Shown piece after piece: positions 12,101 through 21,815 of a stretch of 64,000 nucleotides of DNA. Numbering within the stretch: position 1 is the stretch's first letter; the number at the start of each line of letters is the position of its first letter. This DNA is from Lepidurus packardi (lineage: Eukaryota > Arthropoda > Branchiopoda > Notostraca > Triopsidae). Location: assembly GCA_023053545.1 (NCBI GenBank), contig JAKZAN010000004.1, forward strand, positions 1,240,001-1,304,000, written 5' to 3'. The position numbers and the translations under genes are program-made. A model generated the notes under the pieces. That model had not been told where the DNA came from. It searched no databases and saw nothing but the letters and a program-made list of their open reading frames with translations.

Positions 12101-12865
12101 TCGGAATCGTTACAGTGTCACGATGGCTCCTCTTTGAACCTCACCTCGTGTCCAGCCGGACAGTTTACTTTGGTGGTCCCTGAACGGATTGGTGACTTTT
12201 TCCCCCTCCTCATTGCTACGTTAACTGCTGCCGTCCTCATCATGACGCTGGTCATCCTGGCCTTCGCTTGCCGCTCCCCGTTACGCGCCATCTTCTTCCA
12301 CAAGTGCGGCTGGCGATGCTGCCAAGTCCCGGAAGAAGAGCTGATGGCCGGCGAAGACGACCCTTGGCTCTACGATGCCTACGTGTGCTACAGTCCCAAA
12401 GACGAAGCGTTCGTCCACCACACGATGGTTTCCGAGCTCCAAAAGTCCAGCCCGTCTCCTTTCAAATTGTGTTTCCATCAGAGTGAGCGCCACCACGAGA
12501 CAGTGCTCGATAGCATGGCTGCCAGTCGCCGGATCCTGGTCGTCCTGTCGAAAAACTTTGTCCAAACCGAGTGGACCAAAGTCGGTCTCCGCACGGCGCT
12601 CAGCTGTGCGCTGCAAGGCCAGCGTCAGCGGCATCAACGGAAGCTCATCGTTGTGCGAACCGAACCCCTAAACGACTGCGATACCGACCCTGAACTGGCG
12701 CTCATTGCCAAGAGCAGCAAAGTCCTCCACTGGCCGGGCAGCCGGCTCTTCTGGGCCCAACTCAGGCTCGCGTTACCCGAACCGGGAAGCAGCGCTCATA
12801 CGTCAAGCACACTCCCCAAAGCCTCCATCCAGGACCGGAGGTTACCGCAACCTCCTCTGGTGTAA
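9197..12865 (+). CDS. Toll receptor of the long multi-cysteine type (Toll-6/7/8/18w-like), single exon, 1222 aa
   Basis: A single-pass membrane receptor encoded without introns, as in insect 18-wheeler and Tollo. A signal-peptide-like start (hydrophobic [14 protein letters not shown], residues about 14-27) precedes a long block of leucine-rich repeats. The first C-terminal LRR cap starts at about residue 700 ([12 protein letters not shown]). The signature cysteine cluster [20 protein letters not shown] follows, then an N-terminal cap at about 781 (CPANCTCY), further LRRs and a second C-cap at about 944 (NPWSCDCHF). The transmembrane helix is at about 1001-1025 and the TIR domain at about 1060-1193 ([34 protein letters not shown]). 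The TIR is odd: the usual box-2/BB-loop HYRDFPV segment is replaced by a shorter [10 protein letters not shown], and SEWC(R) is changed to TEWT(K). The tail after TIR is only about 29 aa. The ectodomain is well preserved, so ligand or adhesion roles seem kept while MyD88-type signalling is doubtful (inference). Confidence 0.95.
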   Translation: [1222 protein letters not shown]

Positions 12866-14779
12866 AAAAACAACAACACAGAATATCCTTATAAATTATT
12901 AAAAGAAATCCGCGTCACTGTTGTCTTTGATTTCCCTTTTATTCCTTCCGCTTCTCTGTATTTTTCAAACTTTTAGATAGAAAAGTGATGGCCATGGGGG
13001 GGGGGGGGGAACAACTCCGTATCGATTGCGTGGGAGTGAGTAGAAGTCTTCCGACGTCTGCGCTAGTCCTCGTTCCCACTTTTTCTCCCCCCGATCTTGA
13101 ACTTTCCCCCTGCTTTACCCCCAATTCGCGTCTAGCGTGTACATAAAGTCCTAACCCATGTGATTATGAAGCGAGACTTGGTTGGCGTGTGACTTTGATG
13201 AGAATCGACAAGCTATGCAAAAGGATAATAAAATAAAAATAAAAAAACGAACAAAAGTTTGGGGAGAAGGAGGAAGGGGAAGGGACACGGAAATTAGGTG
13301 CTGCTTTAAAAAAAGCGCAATGGAACATGCGTGCCAAAGAAACAAAATAGTGTGTACAGTTTAACGCGTGTGTGCATGGACGAAACGTGGAGAAGGATGA
13401 GGGAAACGCGTGTGTGCGTGGACGAACTGGCGTACACGCGAGTGTGTTAAGAAAAAAATCCTGGGACGAGAAAAAAACTTTTTTTCGCGTATTACGTACA
13501 TATGCCACATACATATTCTATATATTCCTTTTTTCCTTATTTTTTTCCATTCGCACAGAAATTTTTTAAAATCTAACAGCACCCGCCAGATTTAGAAGTG
13601 TTGTTGGGGAAAAGAAAAAAAACGAAAAACCCGTCCGTATTTATTCCTTGCTCTGTTTTTGAGGGAGTTACTCACTGATATCAAAGACCCACGACGGATT
13701 TCCATGTTAGTTTTTTTTCTTTCTTTTTCTCTCTCTGAATCTACTACACATGAAAAGTATTTCCTGCTTTTTTTAGTAGGCCCTCGTCCTTATAAATGTT
13801 TCCAACAATACATGCCTCAACAGATGCTGATGTTGCCTTGATATCTTCCTCCAAGATTGGCTGCAGAGGGGTTATGGGACCGAACAACTTCTCGTAACTT
13901 CCATCGAAAGGTGAAGCTTGTTCGAGGAAGAACTGCGGGGGCCAACAAAAAATTCTGCGCTGCTGCTCGGCTACTGGGTGTGCTTGGTAGATATACAGAC
14001 GTGTATAACCCATGATATCGATCCAGGGGGCGGCATAGTCCATGCCAGTTTTGGGAGGGAGAACCTTGGCGTGGCGGGGGTTTTGTGATGTAGGGAAAAG
14101 GAGGTGGAAAGGGTTATGACCCGTTTGTCCCTATCAACCTCTGACAGCTTAGAGTAAAAAAGAAAAAAGGCATCTTTTTCTTCCACCCATGCTGGGATCA
14201 CAGATAAATCGATAAACTTTTTAGGGGAAACTTCATTTTTTAGATGACATTGGTCTTCCTTTTTTCTGGTGGGTCTGTGTATGTGTGCGTTAAGTTTCCG
14301 GCGTCGACGGCATCTTAATCGCTCCGATATAGAGCGACTGCTTTTGTCCGACGCTCTACCGTTCTGTTCTGTGCTGTACCACCCGCGCGGTAGTTGCTTA
14401 TGCGGGATGCGCGATGCGCCTTCCCCGGTAGTACCATTAAACTGGCACGTGGCTAGGGTACCCAAACGAAAAAATTCATCCCCCATCACCAAATCATCGG
14501 GTTTGGGCTAGCTTGCTCCGCGTTCAGCCAAGCGAATGAAACATCCCTTGTTTAGGGGGGGTGCTGTACGGTCCTGGACCAATTTTACCCTCAGCAATGA
14601 CAACGACAAGCGGTCGACTTGGGTCCGCTTGGATTGCGTCCCAAAGTTTTGACCATGGAGGACACGTTGTGCAGTGCCCACGTGCAGGGTGATAAGGGGA
14701 TTAGGGGTAAAAAGGGAAACTTTATTGTACAGTACATTACGATACTTGTCTAAACTAATCGTATTTTCCCCTCACAGGC
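12866..14779. other. Intergenic region downstream of Toll
   Basis: No recognised gene. A poly-G run lies near 12998-13009. Two copies of an ACGCGTGTGTGC(A/G)TGGACGAA block occur near 13365-13430. Several A/T-rich tracts contain AATAAA-like motifs (around 13225-13240) that could serve the Toll transcript. One uncharacterised open frame is listed separately. Confidence 0.45.
13744..14043 (-). CDS. Orphan open reading frame, 99 aa, uncertain
   Basis: This frame starts at an ATG and stays open for 99 codons. Its composition is fairly protein-like, with few low-complexity runs; it contains PVAEQQRRIFCWPPQFF and later GNIYKDEGLLKK. I recognise no domain, signal peptide or membrane segment. No clear splice partners were found, although an upstream exon on the minus strand is possible. 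It could be a lineage-specific gene, the tail exon of a gene, or chance. Confidence is low. Confidence 0.18.
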   Translation of the reverse strand: MDYAAPWIDIMGYTRLYIYQAHPVAEQQRRIFCWPPQFFLEQASPFDGSYEKLFGPITPLQPILEEDIKATSASVEACIVGNIYKDEGLLKKAGNTFHV

Positions 14780-15350
14780 CAGCCGGGACTTATAGCGTTA
14801 CCTCGGCCTGCCCTTCACCGATTTGAGTGCAATGAAGCAACAGTGAATACGGCATGTATTCATTATTGCGTCATAGCTTGGTCAGCCGGGATTTGTGGCA
14901 TTACCTCGGCTTGTCTTAATTGATTTTGGTGAAATACCGTAACAGTGAATCCTCGCATGTATTCATTATTGCGTCATTGCCTTTTTTTATCCGGGTTACC
15001 GAGCCAAGTGCTGATCCTTAACCGGGGCTGGCAGCGTTAGTCCGGCTTCCAGTGCCGATGCTTAACCGGGGCTGGTATAGCTTTAGTCCGGCTTCGTTTT
15101 TACCGCGATCCGTCCCTTTCCTTTGGACGGCGGGATAGAGGAAAACACTGCATCAGACAGTTGGATGCAATGCCACAACAGAGAATAATAGATTGTATTC
15201 ATTATTGCGTCATTGTCTTTCATATCCGGGTTACGGAACCAAGTGCTGATTGTTAACCGGGGCTCGTATAGTCTTTGTCCGGCTTCGTCTTTACTACGCT
15301 CGGTACCTTCGTTTTGAACGGGGTAGGGGAACACTGTATAGACAGTCGCA
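14780..15350. repeat. Compound tandem repeat related to the CCGGACTTGTAGCG repeat family
   Basis: Two units of about 103 bp start at 14780 and 14883. Each begins with GCCGGGA(C/T)TT, continues through TTACCTCGGC and ends in TATTCATTATTGCGTCAT. The block TATTCATTATTGCGTCAT plus TATCCGGGTTAC then recurs at about 14960 and 15198 (period about 240 bp), and TTAACCGGGGCT with GTCCGGCTTC recurs three times. The first unit's GCCGGGACTTATAGCGTTACC resembles the ends of the elements at 19614-20005 and 55420. This suggests an array built from copies or ends of one mobile family. Confidence 0.6.
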
Positions 15351-15800
15351 AGGTACTGAATCTTTTAAGGAGGGTTGAAAGCATAATGGGTCAAGCGTGA
15401 TCTTAACCCTGTGCGCACGGAGGAAAAACTGAAGTAGTAACTAGTATATGAAGTAATGCCACCCATGCCACACTGAAAGAGAAGGTCAGTACGTAACGTT
15501 ATCGGCTGGAGAATAAGATCACCAGCACTTTTCGATCCTTTAGAAGAGATAGAGGCGTTGTGCGGGCTGTTCCCCGCAAAGCTTTTCACCCAGCCCTACC
15601 AAACTCCGATCCGAGTGATACAGCATGGAAAAAATAATTAATTATAAATGCTGTAAGAGGGACGTAGGCACAAGGACGACACTTCCATAATGTTTCAAGG
15701 GACCATAGCATTTCGATTTCAAAGGGTCTCTGCCCATTAGTTAAGCGCCAACGAGATTAAAAGATGCTTAAGCCGTACGAAAAATCAGGTCAGAAGGACA

Positions 15801-16005
15801 ATGAGCCCCGACTTAAGGACGACGGACCCTGACTTAAGGACGACGGACCCCGACAGGAGGACGGCAATACTCGCTAGTACTACGAACATGGCGTTGGGAT
15901 GGACATTTTTGATGAATTGTCTCCAGGTTAGTAGGTAAGGCACAACAGTCCGTCGTTCTTTAGTCGGGGTTCGTGATCGTTAAGTCGGGGTCCGTAGTCC
16001 TTGTG
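15801..16005. repeat. Inverted repeat built on a CCCCGACTTAAGGACGACGGA unit
   Basis: A left arm at about 15806-15856 holds about 2.5 direct copies of a 23-bp CCCCGACTTAAGGACGACGG-like unit. A right arm at about 15953-16003 carries the reverse complement in two diverged copies (AGTCGGGGTTCGTGATCGTT and AAGTCGGGGTCCGTAGTCCTT). The arms are separated by about 95 bp. A transcript could fold into a long imperfect hairpin. No coding sequence is seen. Confidence 0.5.
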
Positions 16006-18242
16006 TCGCGTTGCCCTGCCCGACTGTGAAGTTGGAACAACAACACGTCATTTTTCTCTCCTCCAAAATTGAGCAAGCAAAATGAAAACTCTGCCCCTCC
16101 ACCCCCTACTTTTTAACGATGGATATTTCTTACCCTACTAACCCCTTTACAGAGGAAGTTCTTGTTATTAGTTGCGCTCAACTTGAACCGCGAGACAGAC
16201 ATTTTGTTTCTCTTTTCGATTTGGAAGATTTAAAAGCTCACCAGGGAAAAAGGAAAGAATTCCTGTGAAAGTTTTACTTGAAAGACAAACAGGCAGAAGG
16301 CAAACCAAACCCCCGGGAGCTGGGTGTTGGGATAGGGTGGGGTAGTTCCCCACTTATGCATGTTAATGCTGACTGCACTCATATGCATTGGATATCATCA
16401 CACATGAAAAGAGAGAGCGCCTGATTCTTTTGCCCCCCAGCTTAAAGACGATACACAGCTTCCTCTCCCCTTCATTTTTCCTTTTCCCCTTAACGCTATA
16501 ACGTACAGAAAATCTAATTATGGAAATGATCATCCTTCCCATGCGTTGAAGTGCAATGGGACTTACAAAGAAAAAAAAAGAAAAAAGCGGGAAACCTGCA
16601 TAAATTAGTCCCCGTGTAACTCCAGTATCCACTTCTGGGACGTCACCAGAGGAAGAATTCTCAGTTGCATCCATCCACTCTAGAAAAATTCCCTTTTCTA
16701 CACACTTATGGGTGTGCAATGTGAACCCGAGCCGCGGACCCAACGACATTCTATCGCTTCATTGTTGAGAAAGAAGGGGGTGAAAGAACCGGAGACGGCG
16801 CATCGCGGCAATATACAGCCGAGCCATCCATCCTAAAAGGGGCTACGAAGATGAAAGGCCGTTGGGGAAAAAGAAAAAAAATCCTTTTTTTCTTTGCGTT
16901 GTGTTAATACCTCGGTGCTTTTTTGTGACTTCCATCACATGATAACTTCCTTTTGTTTCATTTGCGGGGGCAGTCAGGAGTCCTATATAGTTAGGGCGTC
17001 CCGAGAAAGGGCGAGGGTCGCCTAACCCCACCACCCCCACCGCCCACCGTTCGACTCGACGTCAACGAGGGCAATAGGATTAGCTCAGCAAAGTCCCGCG
17101 TAATTCCTAACTGCAACACGGAAAGATCGACTTGATGGCTGCAGTGTAGTGTTCTTACAACGTATGTATCCAACAGCGTTCGTGCGAGCCAGCCAAAATC
17201 TTGGACTAACTCACTGACTAACTAACTAAGCGCTTGTCATTGCCCACACCCCCGACAGCCAGACTGATTGCTTCTGCGTTTCGTTTTCCTTGGACTACTC
17301 TTGCTTTAACTTCGATACTGTACACGAACAGGAGTGGGGAGATGGGTCAATGAAGTACAGTACGATGGAAACGTCAATTGTCAAACGAGAAATGGATAGA
17401 GAGAGAGAAATAAAGGCAGATTGGGGGCTTATAACAACCTTATTAGCCCCATACACCCCAAAATCAACAAGCTCAATATCCACACAGAAATATTACTTCC
17501 ATCTGTATTTATTATACTTCATTGCGGAAGGATAAGGGGTCCATAAGGTTGATGATTGGGGGAACACATCGGGTCGAATAAACTGGGGTATTGAGCGAAC
17601 ATTTTCAGACCGCTTCGGCTGCGTAAGGGTTACGGATGAGGTTAAGGGTTGAAGGGCGTTCTTTTTTTAAGGGGTGTTGGGTGGATGTTCCTGTTCATTT
17701 GCATACACTTTTGGAGCAACGCATCCACCTTTGGCTTGCCTTTGATTTTGGCACGACACTGAGGGTGACATAGGGAAGAGGAGGGGTGCTTGAAACTTGG
17801 CAGTCGGGTGCGGGTGGGGATGAGGGTGAATCATGACTTATTCTGTCACTGCCACGTGACACATATGCCCCACCCTTGCAGATTACACGTCAGGAAATAA
17901 AAAAGAATGAGGTGAATAAAAATAATAATTGTCGCAAGCAAAATGAAAGCTGATATATACAAAAGAACAAGCAAGTGGATTCAGCTTAATGTGCTAGTTT
18001 TTCATTTTTACTTATTTTTGTGTGTGCGTCTGGGTTTAGGGTGGGATTCATTCCTGATGATTCCCCGCCCTATACTTAAGCGGCAAAGGCAAGACAGTGT
18101 TTTTCCAAGCTTTCTTGGCTTGTTTTTCTTCATTTGAGGAGAGAAAGTCAGTAAAGAAAAGTGTACAAAGCCGTATCGAACCGTCGCTACTTCCTCCTCC
18201 TCTTCTTCTTATCCAGGCAAATAAGCACATCTCTCGAGCTAG
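16006..18242. other. Intergenic region
   Basis: No gene, RNA gene or element is recognised. The open frames are short (up to 128 aa on the minus strand at 16363-16749), without known motifs. At about 16803 a short CGCGGCAATATAC fragment matches part of the GGCTCCCG-family element at 7082-7332. Confidence 0.4.
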
Positions 18243-18491
18243 CCATTTATTCTATCTGCCGCCGCTGCGCGGTTACGGCAACCGGCCAACGAACGAAGGA
18301 AGTCGGGCAGCATTCAACTCGCTAACCATGTATTATACCCGCTGCCGCTGCGTGGTTACGGCAACCGGCCAAACAACGAAGGAACTCGGGCAGCATTTAA
18401 CTCGCCAGCCATGTATTCTATCCGCCGCCGCTACGCGGTTACAGCAAGCGGCCAAAGAACGAAGAAAGTCGGGAAGGATTCAACTCAAGGG
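18243..18491. repeat. Tandem repeat, three copies of exactly 83 bp
   Basis: Units start at CCAT in 18243, 18326 and 18409. Each reads (C/T)GCCGCT(G/A)CGCGGTTAC, then GGCAA(C/G)CGGCCAA(A)(G/C)AACGAAG, then (A)GTCGGGCAGCATTCAACTCG with minor changes. The period is not a multiple of three, so the frames open across it are artefacts of GC-rich repeated DNA. Identity between units is about 85-90% by eye. Confidence 0.85.
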
Positions 18492-19613
18492 ACGGGGACT
18501 GGGATAAAGAGAGGGGAAGTAAATAAAAGGAAAAACACGGGACAAACAAATCTGGCAGATGAGAACGAAATTGCGACCTCGTGCGTGTGTATGTACTTGT
18601 ACCCCAAAATGTACATAATTTGAGGGTATCTGGCAACGTGGGAAATGAAAGCAGTGCCATTTTAATTTGGTTTAACCAAACACTATCTTAACCTCCGGAA
18701 GGGGTTTCGTTGGCTTGGTTGGTTGGCTCTACAAATGGTAAACATTCTCATCCCTCATTACGAAGTCCATCATTACCCAGAGTATTGTTGGTTCAGCTAA
18801 AGAAAACTTTAACCGACGAAGAGTCTAAAATCCTTCCCCGAGGGCATACCGCGCGTCTTCCCTTTTCCCTTCGCAAAACTCTTTCCCGGCTGGGGTTGGG
18901 AAGAGAGAGAGAGAGAGGATGTAGTGAAGCATCTTGCGTATAGGCTTAGCAAACTTTGGATTGGGAACAGCAGCAGCACATAAAGGAAAACGCCAAGTAT
19001 TCCATCTCATTTCGGTCAATAATATTTCCTTCCCCTTCCAAATAGTAATTGTATAGAGTCTATGATACATTCGTTAAATAAGTTCTTAAATTGCATTCTT
19101 AAACTAGCAGTGAAGTAGATTGTAATTAAAAAGAAAAGAAAATACATTTGATGCATTTTTGAATTTCGATGCACTTCTGTTTCTTATTAAAATTATGTAT
19201 TGTTTAAGCACAGAAATATAAGGTTCAACCAGTACGTATTCACTGAGGAATAGACAGAAACTTGGGAATTCTGAGGAACTTAATATTTTAACATTGTTCA
19301 ATTTTTATTGTACTAAATTATTAAAATTAACATGAATTAAATGGAAATTTGGAAATTTTGCTACAATGAAATTGAAACTTTGGAGGAATTAGGTTTATCA
19401 AGCTATTTTAAATAGCGTGTGCTGAAAAGAATTCCTTAGTAGCTTAATACATTAGTTAAAGTGAGAACCTTAGGGACGAAGCATTAGCATATTAGAATGG
19501 CTAAACAAGACTTCGGCAGCTCGTAGTCGCTATACCCGGAAGGGAAAGTATTGTCCGTTTGTTTACGGCAAGAGTACTAGAGAAAGATTCAAATGTAAGG
19601 AAACCGGTTCGGC
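18492..19613. other. Intergenic region
   Basis: AT-rich and featureless apart from a GA-rich run near 18903-18916. No supported gene. Confidence 0.4.
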
Positions 19614-20005
19614 CAGGCCGGACTTGTAGCGCTAATCGGGGTTGCCCGCTCCTTTTCCGCAAGTCATTCAATAATGAAAATTTTGAGAAGCTATTAATGA
19701 AATACACGAAATGAATTTAAAACCTGTTACAAAAGCAAGGTTTCTTGCGCTATTGAAATACTAGACTGAAATAATAATTTGTTTTTTGTCTCGTTTTAGT
19801 ACGTACCAAAAACAGAAAACGAGGAATTCAATGAGTGTAATAACAATAACAGGCCTTGACTTGGAGACCTACGAAAAGGCTGCGGTAATATGCTGGAGCA
19901 AGGCTAACAAACCCGGCCAGGGATCTTTCTCGCTCTCTCTCTCTCTATTTCATTGTTAGGTCATTTTACGAGCGCAAGCCGGAGTTACGCTACAAGTCCG
20001 GCCTG
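19614..20005. mobile_element. Inverted-repeat element, 392 bp, CAGGCCGGACTTGTAGCG family
   Basis: The left end is CAGGCCGGACTTGTAGCGCT. The right end, reverse-complemented, begins CAGGCCGGACTTGTAGCGTA, giving about 18 identical terminal bases. No target duplication is obvious. There is no coding capacity and the interior is AT-rich with a (CT)n run at about 19931-19946. A related left end, followed by the same TCAATAATG(G)AAAAT block, occurs at 55420. The array at 14780-15350 shares the GCCGGGACTTATAGCGTTA motif. Confidence 0.65.
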
Positions 20006-21815
20006 ACTCAAAGTCCGTTTCCTGTGTTATTACATTTCTTGTCCCTTATAGACTGTTCACTGTCCACACATCAATGATACAATTTTCTTAATTTTACTTA
20101 ATTAATTAGTTTTACTTAATTTTACTTTAAGTATAGGAACTGAGCAACTATAATATACTAGGAACTGTATAGGAACTTGTGGCCAACCTTAAAAAAATGT
20201 AGAAAAACTTCACAAAAACTGTGTGACCTTTAGAGCGTAAATAATAGGCTTTTAAAAGGAGCAGGGTGTGTGCTACATAAATTAACTTTTAATTATAAAT
20301 TTTCTCTTTAGCGCCAACAAATTGTACCGAATCTGACGGTCACGAACTCAGTACCTAAAATACCAATTTCCTTACGACCCGATAGTTCCCCAAACCGGCA
20401 GTGCTTTCTCCAAGCAAAACTAGACCCACCTTCTAAATCCACTGCCTCAAGCCTTTTCCAGTAAATATGAACATATTGACTGAAATATGAACTAATTGAC
20501 TGGAATAAATGCCTTACGACTCGCCTTTTCTACCCAAACTTGTGTAACTTTTAAACCCAAAAATTATCTACGCCAAATTAATTGAGCTCCTTTCCCTTGT
20601 CTCAAAGCGCAATTTGGACCCGCCAAAAATGTGCATAGCAATCGTCTTTTAAAAGCCAAGTTAATCGACTAGTCGTGGAGGTATGGCGTGACCATGTGTC
20701 GCCTTCTAATCCTCGCTTCCTCATAAAACGAACGTTTCTTTGCCTGTTTTTATGATATGCCAAGTAGCTTTTAAGGAGGCGTGGGGGAAATGGGTTTTTG
20801 TGAAATCCAAGCCCCTTCATGTAGGACACAACACGTTGTCATTAATCTGACCCCCCCCCCCCCCTATATCCCTCCAAGAAAATAAGATTATACATCATAT
20901 TATGACCTAATAGGAGTCTGACGTGGCTGGAGGAAGAGACGTGAAGAGAAGGAGCAAGGAGGGATCACGAGGGAATCATATACACACATAAAGAGAGAGA
21001 GAGACAGAGCGAGAGAGTAAGGGAGATAGAGATTGAGCGAGAGAGAAGTGGGTGAGGACAGCGAGACCAGAAAATCGATAGGGCTGTGAATAATTACCAG
21101 CCACACACATACATATATAGAGAGGGAGAGACAGAGAGACAGATCGCTTATGGGATTATGCGGAATTCATTGTTGAGTTGCGAGGTCCATAGTCTTGAGT
21201 CGCGAGTCGCGTTTCAAGATGGCCGGCCAAGGCTGACACTATCCACGTCGATGGTTATAACAGAATATGCTTTATTTATTTTCACTTTGTTGTTGTTTTT
21301 GTGTTATTTTTGGGGAGAGAAAAGGTCTTCCTCCATTGCAACTTGGGAAAGGTTAAGCTTTTGACTGTTTTAGTGCGTTCTGGGTTTCGTAAGCTGTGGT
21401 GTTGTTTTGCTAGGCGTATAAATACACACACATATAAGGTATAAAGTCTTGTGTGCGCGCCATATTCCTTTTCCGCATAAAAGCACCGGGTACGTGGGGT
21501 CTCGCCCCTTTTTACTTTAATCAATAAAGGGAAGGAGGGCGAGAGCAGGATAAGGCATATCCACAAGAGGCAAAGAGTTGACCTGTGGATGGGAGGAAAT
21601 GGAAAGAAATATAAAGCGATCAGAAGACATTTACGTGAGGTTTCTTCACTATGCCAAAGAGGGGAAGGGTTAATTGCGAAGGTGTCAATTGCCGAAAGGA
21701 GATCATAAAGAGATATACGTGAAGCTACGCCTAGATTCTTTTATAAAAGCTGGATTCTCTTTCTTTTTAATGTAAGGAAAAGGAGTATCGGGTATTCTAC
21801 AGATCGTGGAGAACA
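20006..21815. other. Intergenic region with simple repeats
   Basis: No gene is recognised before the small coiled-coil gene. A poly-C run lies at 20850-20864. A GA-rich low-complexity tract spans about 20990-21145. No promoter of the downstream gene could be assigned. Confidence 0.45.

Noticed and set aside
18097-18507. 136-aa plus-strand frame
   Set aside because: It runs across the 83-bp tandem repeat, whose period is not a multiple of three; the frame is a by-product of GC-rich repeats.
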